A stretch of 6,268 nucleotides of DNA from NCBI GenBank assembly GCA_040880365.1, contig JBBDIO010000089.1, positions 1 through 6,268 of the forward strand, written 5' to 3'. The stretch is from JBBDIO01 sp040880365 (GTDB lineage: Bacteria; Chloroflexota; Anaerolineae; Caldilineales; Caldilineaceae). The notes below the pieces were generated by a model. That model was not told the DNA's origin and did no database searches. It saw only the letters and a list, made by a program, of their open reading frames with translations. Shown here in pieces: positions 1 to 6,117 of this stretch. Each line of letters starts with the position of its first letter. Position 1 is the first letter of the stretch. A program made the position numbers and the translations under genes.

Positions 1-32
1 GTCCCCGCGCCTGAACGTCAAGGCGCGGGGAC
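1..32 (-). terminator. GC-rich hairpin downstream of rimI, possible terminator
   Basis: Bases 1-12 and 21-32 are perfect reverse complements (12 bp, arm GTCCCCGCGCCT) around an 8-base loop. The hairpin lies about 96 bases past the rimI stop codon on the strand where rimI transcription would end. The stem is very GC-rich, as expected for a transcription terminator. The window ends at the base of the stem, so any following U-tract on the minus strand cannot be seen. It could instead be part of a dispersed repeat, because part of its left arm and loop recurs at 32-43. Confidence 0.45.
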
Positions 33-43
33 GCGCCTGAACG
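6..43. repeat. 12-bp direct repeat, two copies 26 bp apart
   Basis: The 12-mer CGCGCCTGAACG occurs at 6-17 and again at 32-43. The first copy covers part of the left arm and loop of the edge hairpin, and the second starts at the last base of that hairpin. This may be the end of a longer repeat array that continues to the left of the window. Confidence 0.5.
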
Positions 44-127
44 CCCAACCAAGCCACTCACAAACGTAGCGCCAATCAAATGGCCGCGTCACATCGTGCG
101 CCACCCAGTGACGCACAGTGTGGCAGT

Positions 128-688
128 CTAGACCGCCTGCGCCTCAAACTCGGCGCGCATGGCCTCCAGCCGCGCCCAGACTGCGGGCGTGTCCAGATCA
201 AAGAGCGTCAACAAAAGCGCATCTTCATTCGTATCCGCATAATAGCCCTTGCGCACGCCCACACTTTCAAATCCCAGCTTGGCATATAGGCCCACCGCGG
301 CGGCATTGTTGGTACGCGCCTCCAGCGTTGCCAAAACCGCGCCCCCGTTGCGCGCCTGGGTCAACAAGTGCAGCAACAGTTGCCCCGCATAGCCGCGCCG
401 TCGCCAATCGGGATGGCTGGCAAGTGTGGTAATGTGCACCTCATCCCCGATGAGCCAGATTCCGCCATAGGCCAACAGGGGCGGCATGTTGTTCTGCGCC
501 GATGGCATGGGCGCGAGTACCCAATAGGAGCCATAGGGGTTTTCGGCAATTTCGTGGACATACATATCCCGCGACCAGGGCGTCGGAAAACAGATTTCTT
601 CCAATGCCATCACGGCATCCACATCCTGTTCCTGCATGGGGCGCGTCACCACCATCGGCGAGGTTGTCATCTGCGCGTGTACATGCAT
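128..688 (-). CDS. rimI: Ribosomal-protein-alanine N-acetyltransferase RimI (GNAT family)
   Basis: The product has 186 residues. RimI-type enzymes transfer an acetyl group from acetyl-CoA to the N-terminal residue of a protein, classically ribosomal protein S18, in the cytoplasm. The GNAT motif A for acetyl-CoA binding is visible around residues 92-102 (HPDWRRRGYAG, giving R96-x-x-G99-x-A101). The RimI signature follows: LEAR at 122-125 (E123 matches the catalytic Glu), N127/N128, LYAKLGF at 134-140 (Y135 matches the catalytic Tyr), G-x-R at 144-146, YY at 149-150 and EDA at 155-157. The start at 688 is preferred because GGAG lies 10 bases upstream; ATG codons at residues 7 and 12 lack such a site. 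The N-terminus is somewhat longer than the roughly 150-residue E. coli enzyme, and the C-terminal tail (167-186) is charged and probably helical. The gene lies 189 bases downstream of tsaB, a common partner. Confidence 0.93.
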   Translation of the reverse strand: MHVHAQMTTSPMVVTRPMQEQDVDAVMALEEICFPTPWSRDMYVHEIAENPYGSYWVLAPMPSAQNNMPPLLAYGGIWLIGDEVHITTLASHPDWRRRGYAGQLLLHLLTQARNGGAVLATLEARTNNAAAVGLYAKLGFESVGVRKGYYADTNEDALLLTLFDLDTPAVWARLEAMRAEFEAQAV

Positions 689-877
689 AAATCATCGTCT
701 CCTGCATCGCAGAAAATCGCACAATCATCTATCATCATCAATCCTTATCCCGGACCGCGCGCACACCAAAACGCGCAGCAAGCAAGCAAAATTGGGGCCG
801 AGTGCGGTAATTCTGCAATAATTCCCCCGGCCTATCTACTGCGGGCCTACGCAAACTGCCGACACACGCTACCTACC

Positions 878-1588
878 CTACAGCGGATTCAAATAGAGCG
901 GTTGCAGGCTTGCCAGTGTATTCGCCTGCGTATCTGCCTGTGTGTAGTGCAGATGCAACCCGGCCAACCGGGCCAGATTTCCGGCGCGGCGCGTGCCGCT
1001 CACCGCATCCACCAACGTCACATGCGCCAACGCTGTCCCCAACTCTAGCACGGTTTGTTCCACGGCGGCTGTCACCTCGCCCACTAACCAGACCGGGTGT
1101 TTCGCGTGTGCCAAAGCTGCCCCCAGATCCGCGGCGCTGCCCGCATGGTGATCGGCCGCGCCCGGTCGCCATAGCGGATCCGGCGCATGGAAAATGCACC
1201 AGTTCAACTGTCCGCGCCCCGCCTGGAGATAGGCCCAGACCTGGGCGTCGGCACTTGCGGCGGGCGCAAGCCAGGGCGCGGCGGTCACGCTAAGCACAGG
1301 CAACCCCACCGCGGGCACCGTGTGGGGCAAGCCCAGCCCAATGCCTTTGGCCGCGCTGACGGCGATGCGCACACCGGTGAAGCTGCCGGGGCCGGTAGTC
1401 ACCGCCAGCGCGCTCAGGTCGCCCATCTCCAGCCCTACCTGTGTCATCATGGCCTGCGCCGCCGCCATCAAATCCTGGGTCTGGCGGCGACGCGCCAACC
1501 AGGTCCACTCTGCCAATAAACCGGGTGTTTGCCAGTCATAGACCGCCAACGACGCCGTTTGAGTTGCCGTATCCATTGCCAATAACAT
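878..1588 (-). CDS. tsaB: tRNA threonylcarbamoyladenosine biosynthesis protein TsaB
   Basis: The product has 236 residues. TsaB is the non-catalytic ASKHA-fold partner of TsaD; with TsaE they transfer threonylcarbamoyl to A37 of ANN-decoding tRNAs in the cytoplasm. The N-terminus reads MLLAMDTATQTASLAV, the usual beta-strand and phosphate-loop start of the family. The hallmark GPGSFTG is at residues 66-72, followed by R74 and AAKG at 79-82. The C-terminus ends LQPLYLNPL, matching the family's PLYL ending. I see no TsaD-type HxxxH metal site, as expected for TsaB. The frame is open to an ATG at 1663, but the ATG at 1588 is chosen because it begins the conserved strand and has GGAG 9 bases upstream. 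Transcription probably starts inside the repeat-containing leader at 1656-1715. rimI lies downstream; tsaD is not in the window. Confidence 0.94.
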   Translation of the reverse strand: MLLAMDTATQTASLAVYDWQTPGLLAEWTWLARRRQTQDLMAAAQAMMTQVGLEMGDLSALAVTTGPGSFTGVRIAVSAAKGIGLGLPHTVPAVGLPVLSVTAAPWLAPAASADAQVWAYLQAGRGQLNWCIFHAPDPLWRPGAADHHAGSAADLGAALAHAKHPVWLVGEVTAAVEQTVLELGTALAHVTLVDAVSGTRRAGNLARLAGLHLHYTQADTQANTLASLQPLYLNPL

Positions 1589-1655
1589 ACCCGCCGACTC
1601 CCGATTGCCCGATTGTGCGCCCACTTGGCCGCGCCTGTGTCCGAAAATTTCCATA

Positions 1656-1703
1656 TCGCACAAAATAGCCCACAGAATAACCTACAGCATAGCCCACAGC
1701 ATA
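1656..1703 (-). repeat. Four tandem 12-bp repeats in the tsaB leader
   Basis: Read on the minus strand the units are TATGCTGTGGGC (1703-1692), TATGCTGTAGGT (1691-1680), TATTCTGTGGGC (1679-1668) and TATTTTGTGCGA (1667-1656). They are head-to-tail with no spacer, and divergence from the first unit increases towards the gene. Each unit begins with a hexamer resembling a -10 box (TATGCT, TATGCT, TATTCT, TATTTT). The array lies wholly between the upstream terminator and the tsaB start. Confidence 0.85.
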
Positions 1704-1715
1704 AGCTTCTGCCAA
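1686..1715 (-). promoter_or_regulatory. Candidate sigma70-type promoter of tsaB
   Basis: On the minus strand TTGGCA (1715-1710, five of six matches to TTGACA) is followed after 18 bases by TATGCT (1691-1686, four of six matches to TATAAT). A start site would lie near 1679, giving a leader of about 90 bases. The -35 box falls within about six bases of the T-tract of the preceding terminator, so terminator and promoter are packed back to back. The -10 box is the first hexamer of the second 12-bp repeat. Confidence 0.5.
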
Positions 1716-1716
1716 C

Positions 1717-1749
1717 AAAAAGCCGGACCTCTGCAACAGAGGTCCGGCT
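1717..1749 (-). terminator. Rho-independent terminator of the transport operon
   Basis: A perfect 13-bp stem (arm AGCCGGACCTCTG, 1721-1733, and its complement at 1737-1749) closes a 3-base loop. Read on the minus strand the stem is followed directly by a T-run (1721-1717), then GTTGG. It lies 98 bases past the permease stop codon. It separates the transport operon from tsaB, which therefore needs its own promoter. Confidence 0.92.
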
Positions 1750-1847
1750 CAAAGGCCAGCCAGATCATATTGTGTACGCTAGCGCACAAGTCAATCAGCC
1801 ATCTGCGCGGAATTGCGCGATCCAGGCGTACTCAATCCGGTTATAAA

Positions 1848-3767
1848 CTAGCCCTTCACGCTGCCTGCGGTGAGACCGGCAATCATGAAGCGCTGTCCAA
1901 ACATATAGAAGATGACCACCGGGATCGAGATGAGCAGCGACGCCGCCATCAGCATACCCCAGGGCAAAATATCGCCAAAGATGGTTTGCGCCATCCCCAC
2001 GGGCAAGGTCATCAGGTTGTTGTTGCTGATAAAGACGAACGCGAACAGGAACTCTTTCCACGCATTGGTAAACGAGAAGAGCGTGACCGCGGCAATGGCA
2101 GGCAAGGTCAGGGGCAGCGTGACCCGGATAAATGCCTGGAGCCGGGTTGCGCCGTCTACCATCGCGGCTTCCTCCAGATCTTCGGGAATCGAACGATAGT
2201 AGCCCATGAGCAACCAGGTGGCAAAAGGAACCATCCCCGTGGGATAGGTGAGAATCAAGGCCCACAAGGTATTGATGAGCTGCAAGTCGGTGAGAATGCG
2301 ATAGAGCGGGATAAACATGAGCGCAGCCGGCAGCAGATAGGTGATGAGCAGGAGGGTGGTCATGCTCTGTGCCCCGCGGAAGCGCAGCCGCGCCAGCGCA
2401 TAGCCGCCCAACGCCGCCAGGACTACTGAAACCACCGTGGTAGTCACTGCCACCAGCGTAGAATTGCGGAACCAGATCCAGAAAGGCTGGGTGGTGAATA
2501 GCCGTTCAAACTGCTCCAGCGTCCACGGCGCGGGCACAAAAATATCGGTACGCTCGCCGATCTGCAAATTCCCCTTGAAAGATGTGATAAAAATCCAATA
2601 GAGGGGGAACAGGACAAAACAGAGCATGAGCACCATGCCCACCCCGCGCAGGAGCGATCCCAGCAAGTCACCGCGTTTGCGGCTGGCTTTGCCCTGGGGC
2701 AAGGCTTTGGATATCGCAGAGATGAGCAGGAAGATGGGATAGGTCACAATTGTGCCGATAGTGCCAAGCGTCCAGCCCAAGGCATCGATAATGCGATCCT
2801 GCCAGGTGACAATTTCTTCACCGTTGCCCACATCTACATCGCGGCGCATATATCTTGCCAGCAACAGGATAAAGAAAGCCAGCACCGGGAAAAGACTGAA
2901 CGCTACCGCGGTGCCGGGGCCAAAACGCAGGCCCTGAATCGCCATCTCATACGCCATAATCGAATAGAGACGGGTTGCGCCACCCGGCCCACCGCCTGTT
3001 AACAGATAGACCACTTCAAACGAATTGAAGGTCCACACCGTCGAAAGCAGGGTGGTGACGGCAATGATATAGCGCATACTGGGCAAGGTGACATGAATAA
3101 ACTTGTCCCATGCCGATGCGCCGTCCACCTCGGCGGCTTCGTAGAGCGTTTTATCCACTGCCTGCAAGCCCGCCAGAAAATTCACGGTGAAGAACGGGAT
3201 GCCCGCCCAGACGTTCGTCACGATAATCGCGGGCATTGCCAGGTTGGGATCGGCAAGCCACGACATGGGCTGGCTGATGACCCCCAGATTCATGAGAATC
3301 GGATTCAAACCACCGAAAATTGGATCGTAAATGGATTTCCACGACATGGCTTGTACAATCGATGGCACAATCCACGGCAAAAGCACGATGCCGGTCAGCA
3401 AATTGCGGAAATTCTTTTGGGCATGTAACAACAGTGCAGCCAATAGGCCAAACACAAATTTGAACCCAATTGAGCCAATAGTAAAAATGAAGGTGTTTTT
3501 CACCGCGATCAAATAAAACGGATCAGAATAAAGCCGGATATAGTTTTCCAGCCCCACAAACCGTGTTTCGCGCGCCAATGTGCGCGCCGTAAAACTGATG
3601 AAGATCGCCCGGATAAACGGCCATGCGATAAGTAGCAACATCAAGATCACAATCGGCGCAATAAAGGCGAAGGCGATCTTCCAGTCGCGTCCAAAAATGT
3701 GGCGCAGACGCCGATCCCAGTTGGTGGGCGGTGCCGATGCAGGCAATCGTTCAATTTGACCAGCCAT
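1848..3767 (-). CDS. Fused carbohydrate ABC transporter permease (MalF/UgpA-like plus MalG/UgpE-like)
   Basis: The product has 639 residues and two complete CUT1-type permease domains. These normally form two proteins of about 280-310 residues. Domain 1 (about 25-308) has six likely membrane segments (31-57, 85-115, 122-145, 176-200, 233-256, 286-305) and an EAA loop at 210-229 (EAAEVDGAS then VTLP), the contact site for the ATPase. Its VVYLLTGGGPGGAT stretch (252-265) is typical of MalF/UgpA-like proteins. Domain 2 (about 376-639) has six more segments (377-396, 431-455, 468-492, 497-522, 555-579, 603-625) and an EAA loop at 532-551 (EEAAMVDGAT then VTLP), as in MalG/UgpE. The linker (309-375) has no Met and carries a further hydrophobic stretch at 329-353. 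The reading frame is unbroken. The start has GGGGGA a few bases upstream. The gene follows the binding-protein gene and probably shares its transcript. The substrate is not readable; a sugar is most likely. Confidence 0.92.
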   Translation of the reverse strand: MAGQIERLPASAPPTNWDRRLRHIFGRDWKIAFAFIAPIVILMLLLIAWPFIRAIFISFTARTLARETRFVGLENYIRLYSDPFYLIAVKNTFIFTIGSIGFKFVFGLLAALLLHAQKNFRNLLTGIVLLPWIVPSIVQAMSWKSIYDPIFGGLNPILMNLGVISQPMSWLADPNLAMPAIIVTNVWAGIPFFTVNFLAGLQAVDKTLYEAAEVDGASAWDKFIHVTLPSMRYIIAVTTLLSTVWTFNSFEVVYLLTGGGPGGATRLYSIMAYEMAIQGLRFGPGTAVAFSLFPVLAFFILLLARYMRRDVDVGNGEEIVTWQDRIIDALGWTLGTIGTIVTYPIFLLISAISKALPQGKASRKRGDLLGSLLRGVGMVLMLCFVLFPLYWIFITSFKGNLQIGERTDIFVPAPWTLEQFERLFTTQPFWIWFRNSTLVAVTTTVVSVVLAALGGYALARLRFRGAQSMTTLLLITYLLPAALMFIPLYRILTDLQLINTLWALILTYPTGMVPFATWLLMGYYRSIPEDLEEAAMVDGATRLQAFIRVTLPLTLPAIAAVTLFSFTNAWKEFLFAFVFISNNNLMTLPVGMAQTIFGDILPWGMLMAASLLISIPVVIFYMFGQRFMIAGLTAGSVKG

Positions 3768-3894
3768 TGAGTTCCCCCAGATTACAATACACGCAAAACA
3801 AACCGCCCCACCCGATCAGGCTTGCCCCATTTCCCCATCGAGATTAACGCGCTGGATATTGTCGCGCAGGATGGAGAATGTGTTGAGGGAAATC

Positions 3895-3930
3895 CCTGCC
3901 CAGAGTCGATACCCTTCGGCTCTGGGCAGG
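3895..3930 (-). promoter_or_regulatory. Intercistronic stem-loop between binding protein and permease genes
   Basis: CCTGCCCAGAG (3895-3905) and its exact complement (3920-3930) form an 11-bp stem with a 14-base loop, inside which CGA/TCG can add three pairs. On the minus strand it is followed by GATTTCCC, not a real U-tract, so it is a weak terminator at best. Its place just after the binding-protein gene fits the stem-loops that protect or partly terminate binding-protein mRNA in sugar ABC operons. That role is inferred from position. Confidence 0.65.
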
Positions 3931-3979
3931 AGATCGCCACCTGCCGGCAACAACCGGGTTCCGGCACTTGCCGCGCTGC

Positions 3980-5392
3980 TTATTCGAATGCACCCATTTC
4001 ATCGCCAATGCGCGCCATGCGTTCTTCGGCCTGTGTCACCGCATCGGCGGCGGTTGCCCCCTGGATAATGGTCTGCGCCATCATGTCCGTGAGGATCGAT
4101 TCGGCCTGAATCGCATCGTGGAACGGCGTTGCTTCGGCGGGCCAGGAGAGACCTTGGTGGTCGCCCAGAGCATTTTCGCCCATGCGCGCCAGGTTCGGAT
4201 CTTCGGCAAATGCCTCCACCACTGCATCCATTTCATAGTAGCCGGCATAGGCGGGCAGGAAGAGACCTGCCGAGATCAACGAAATGGGAAGGAAAACTTC
4301 GGGCGTAATCATGTGCATGGAAAGCGCCACGGCTTCATCTACATACTGTGCGCCGCGCGGGACCACAAAGGAGCCGCCGGTGCCACCGCTCAACCGCTCG
4401 CCGTAGGGGCCAATCGGTTCCAAAATGACCGCAGTGTTTTCAAACACCGGGTTGCCGTCGGCCTTGGATTGGGCATAGAGACTGGCCGCATTGTTGGTGA
4501 AGCCGGCACTGCCCGCCAACCACACTTCATTGTTGCTGATATCAGTCCACGACATGATGCCGGGCGGCAACATAGGCGCATATTCATCCGAGGTGAAAAT
4601 TTCGGTGATCCATTCCACAGCCGCCACCGTAGCGTCGGAGTCAAAGGTTAACTGCGACATTTCGGCGTCGGTGATCTGGCTGCCCCATGCCTGGAGGATG
4701 TTCGAGACCAACCCATTGGCGTCGCCCGAACGATTGACCGTTGCGCCCCAGCCATAGAATTCATTTTCAGGATCGGACATTGCCAACGCACTGGTGCGGA
4801 CCTGATCCCAGGTGGCCATATCGGCATCGGGATCGAGGCCGATTTCAGCGAGCTTGTCCTGGCGCACGAACTTGCCGCCGCCGGCCATCTGATAGGGAAT
4901 GCCATACCACTCGCCATCGATGAAGCTGTGGGCGCGCTGACCATAGGGGGCAGTCCCATACAGACTCTCGGCCTCGGCCACGGCATCAGAAAGCGGGGTG
5001 AGTGCATCCAGGAAGTAGAGCTGTTGCACCAGGCGTACATGGTAGATGAGATCGGGCGGATTGCCGGCTTCTACTGACGCAAACGTTTTGGCGACGAAAT
5101 CTTCAAAAGCTTCGGCCCCCACAGTAGAGACTTCCAGGTTCACATTATTTTCCGCGCCCCAATCCTGCACGGCATTGGCGAACAAGGTTTCCATCTCGGC
5201 GAAATATTCACGCCGGTGCTGCACCGTCAAGGTGATGGGGGCCGCCGCCGGCGCGCTACCATCCGACGCTGCGGGTGCGCCCGCAGGGGCCACACAACCG
5301 GCCAACGCCATCATACCCGCCGTGCCCCCCATCAGTTTCAACAGGTTACGCCGCGACAGGTGATTTCGTTGTTCGCTTTTCTCAACACTCAT
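3980..5392 (-). CDS. Extracellular solute-binding protein, family 1 (Tat-type lipoprotein)
   Basis: The product has 470 residues and is the substrate-capturing component of a CUT1-type ABC importer. The N-terminus carries a twin-arginine motif (SRRNLLK, 13-19), a short hydrophobic stretch and a lipobox LAGC (30-33) with C33 as the lipid-bearing residue. An Ala/Pro/Ser-rich tether follows to about 52. The mature part starts ITLTVQHRR and shows family 1 features: NPPDLIY (111-117), GEWYGIPYQMAGGG (160-173), KLAEIGLDPD (180-189), TWDQVRTSALAM (194-205) and FYGWG (212-216). The frame is open to an ATG at 5512, but the ATG at 5392 is chosen because it gives the classic leader and has AAGGAG 6 bases upstream. 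The fused permease gene lies 212 bases downstream. The ligand cannot be named; sugars or sugar phosphates are usual for the family. Confidence 0.93.
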   Translation of the reverse strand: MSVEKSEQRNHLSRRNLLKLMGGTAGMMALAGCVAPAGAPAASDGSAPAAAPITLTVQHRREYFAEMETLFANAVQDWGAENNVNLEVSTVGAEAFEDFVAKTFASVEAGNPPDLIYHVRLVQQLYFLDALTPLSDAVAEAESLYGTAPYGQRAHSFIDGEWYGIPYQMAGGGKFVRQDKLAEIGLDPDADMATWDQVRTSALAMSDPENEFYGWGATVNRSGDANGLVSNILQAWGSQITDAEMSQLTFDSDATVAAVEWITEIFTSDEYAPMLPPGIMSWTDISNNEVWLAGSAGFTNNAASLYAQSKADGNPVFENTAVILEPIGPYGERLSGGTGGSFVVPRGAQYVDEAVALSMHMITPEVFLPISLISAGLFLPAYAGYYEMDAVVEAFAEDPNLARMGENALGDHQGLSWPAEATPFHDAIQAESILTDMMAQTIIQGATAADAVTQAEERMARIGDEMGAFE

Positions 5393-5398
5393 TTGCCT

Positions 5399-5404
5399 CT
5401 CCTT
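5399..5404 (-). promoter_or_regulatory. Strong ribosome binding site of the binding-protein gene
   Basis: The minus strand reads AAGGAG, six bases before the ATG at 5392. This near-perfect Shine-Dalgarno sequence decides the start in favour of 5392 over the in-frame upstream ATG at 5512, and fits high expression of a binding protein. Confidence 0.85.
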
Positions 5405-5406
5405 TG

Positions 5407-5450
5407 TATGCACTGCATAAATGATAGACCACAAACTACAGGAAATCCTG
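5407..5450. promoter_or_regulatory. Two operator-like palindromes next to the binding-protein start
   Basis: TATGCA-C-TGCATA (5407-5419) is a perfect 6-1-6 inverted repeat ending two bases from the Shine-Dalgarno sequence. CAGGA-AA-TCCTG (5439-5450) is a perfect 5-2-5 inverted repeat. Their centres are about 31.5 bp apart, close to three helical turns, so proteins bound there would lie on the same DNA face. They may be repressor or activator sites for sugar control; no known operator consensus is recognised. Confidence 0.35.
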
Positions 5451-5507
5451 CAAAAAGCACCGTGTCGCCTATACGCACTGCCTGTTTGCGCCAGACTCGT
5501 TCTCACG

Positions 5508-5585
5508 CCCAAAATTCTCCTGTGCAGCCACCTATATGCAGCTTCCCCCCTTTAGTTCCGGCACACAAACACACCGAATTTTGGG
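5508..5585. repeat. 10-bp inverted repeat in the binding-protein leader
   Basis: CCCAAAATTC (5508-5517) has its exact reverse complement at 5576-5585, with 58 bases between the arms. In a leftward transcript it could form a stem, or the arms could be paired protein sites. The right arm lies just downstream (leftward) of the extended -10-like element at 5590-5598. Confidence 0.5.
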
Positions 5586-5589
5586 TAGG

Positions 5590-5598
5590 AATATAGCA
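5590..5598 (-). promoter_or_regulatory. Weak candidate extended -10 promoter element
   Basis: The minus strand reads TGCTATATT, an extended -10 form (TGN before a TATAAT-like hexamer). No good -35 box is present 17 bases upstream. A start near 5583 would give the binding-protein mRNA a leader of about 190 bases. This is the better placed of two candidate promoters but has the poorer match. Confidence 0.3.
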
Positions 5599-5620
5599 CT
5601 ACACAAGCAGCTATCACTCG

Positions 5621-5653
5621 GTGAAAATCGATAGAAAATCGGTAGAAAATCGG
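5621..5653. repeat. Three tandem 11-bp repeats
   Basis: The units are GTGAAAATCGA, TAGAAAATCGG and TAGAAAATCGG, head-to-tail. The core GAAAATCG is identical in all three. The last unit runs into ATTTT, giving a short AAAAT-CGG-ATTTT inverted repeat (5646-5658). An 11-bp unit would shift the reading frame, so this is unlikely to be a protein repeat. Confidence 0.8.
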
Positions 5654-5759
5654 ATTTTTGCAAACGAACAGGAACAGAACAAAGCCACACGGTTGATTTC
5701 GACAGAGTTGCAGAAAAGAAACCAATACCAGTGACTGCCGGGCAATCACCGTTTACCAC

Positions 5760-5781
5760 CATCACACATGCATCACACATG
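5760..5781. repeat. Two perfect tandem 11-bp repeats
   Basis: CATCACACATG occurs twice without a gap (5760-5770 and 5771-5781). Two copies alone could be chance slippage, but the unit length matches the two neighbouring arrays. Confidence 0.7.
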
Positions 5782-5832
5782 CGTCCTATCAAGCAACCTG
5801 ACTCAAACATCCTATGCAAGAAATAGCTTGGG

Positions 5833-5876
5833 AGTACACAGGAAGTACACAGGAAGTACACAAAGAGTACACAGCA
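5833..5876. repeat. Four tandem 11-bp repeats
   Basis: The units are AGTACACAGGA, AGTACACAGGA, AGTACACAAAG and AGTACACAGCA. The core AGTACACA is identical in all four, so a GTAC palindrome recurs once per helical turn. The array lies about 440 bases upstream of the binding-protein start codon. Confidence 0.85.
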
Positions 5877-6117
5877 GGCGCGCCGCAATGGTTTCGGTAA
5901 TGGGGTCGATTCAATTCCTACATGATTAACCGCCCGTAAAGCCTGGATCAACCGTGTTTCAGGGTCTCCGACTCTGTTTCGACCTGGGAGTGTTTATACG
6001 CGCCGAAACCCTCTAACTGCCAGGGAAATCCATTGCATATAAATGGCGAAACAATTTTGAATCGGAGTTGAACTGGCTAAATTCAGGTATGTGGGTCAAT
6101 CTGCCGAAAGCGGTCAA

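Noticed and set aside
689..877. Possible promoter or structured RNA between tsaB and rimI.
   Set aside because: Only short, imperfect inverted repeats and poor -35/-10 matches were found, so nothing could be called in this 189-base gap.
368..1048. Plus-strand open frame of 226 codons.
   Set aside because: It spans the rimI antisense strand, the gap and the end of tsaB; both genes on the other strand have clear family motifs.
1589..1663. Longer start for TsaB at the ATG at 1663.
   Set aside because: The extra 25 residues are not family-like, the conserved strand begins at the 1588 start with its own GGAG, and the longer start would lie inside the last 12-bp repeat.
1605..2429. Plus-strand open frame of 274 codons.
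   Set aside because: It is antisense to the permease gene and runs through the terminator. Its product is charged and low-complexity, typical of a shadow frame.
3968..4651. Plus-strand open frame of 227 codons.
   Set aside because: Antisense shadow of the binding-protein gene; no recognisable domain or ribosome site.
5393..5512. Longer start for the binding protein at the ATG at 5512.
   Set aside because: The extra 40 residues would put a non-leader sequence before the twin-arginine/lipobox signal, and the ATG at 5392 has a near-perfect Shine-Dalgarno sequence.
5532..5951. Minus-strand open frame of 139 codons in the long leader, Cys-rich.
   Set aside because: It begins with TTG without a Shine-Dalgarno sequence, crosses three arrays of 11-bp repeats that shift frame each unit, and has no recognisable features.
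5890..6010. 8-bp inverted repeat (GGTTTCGG at 5890-5897 and complement at 6003-6010).
   Set aside because: The arms are more than 100 bases apart and short; this is expected by chance.
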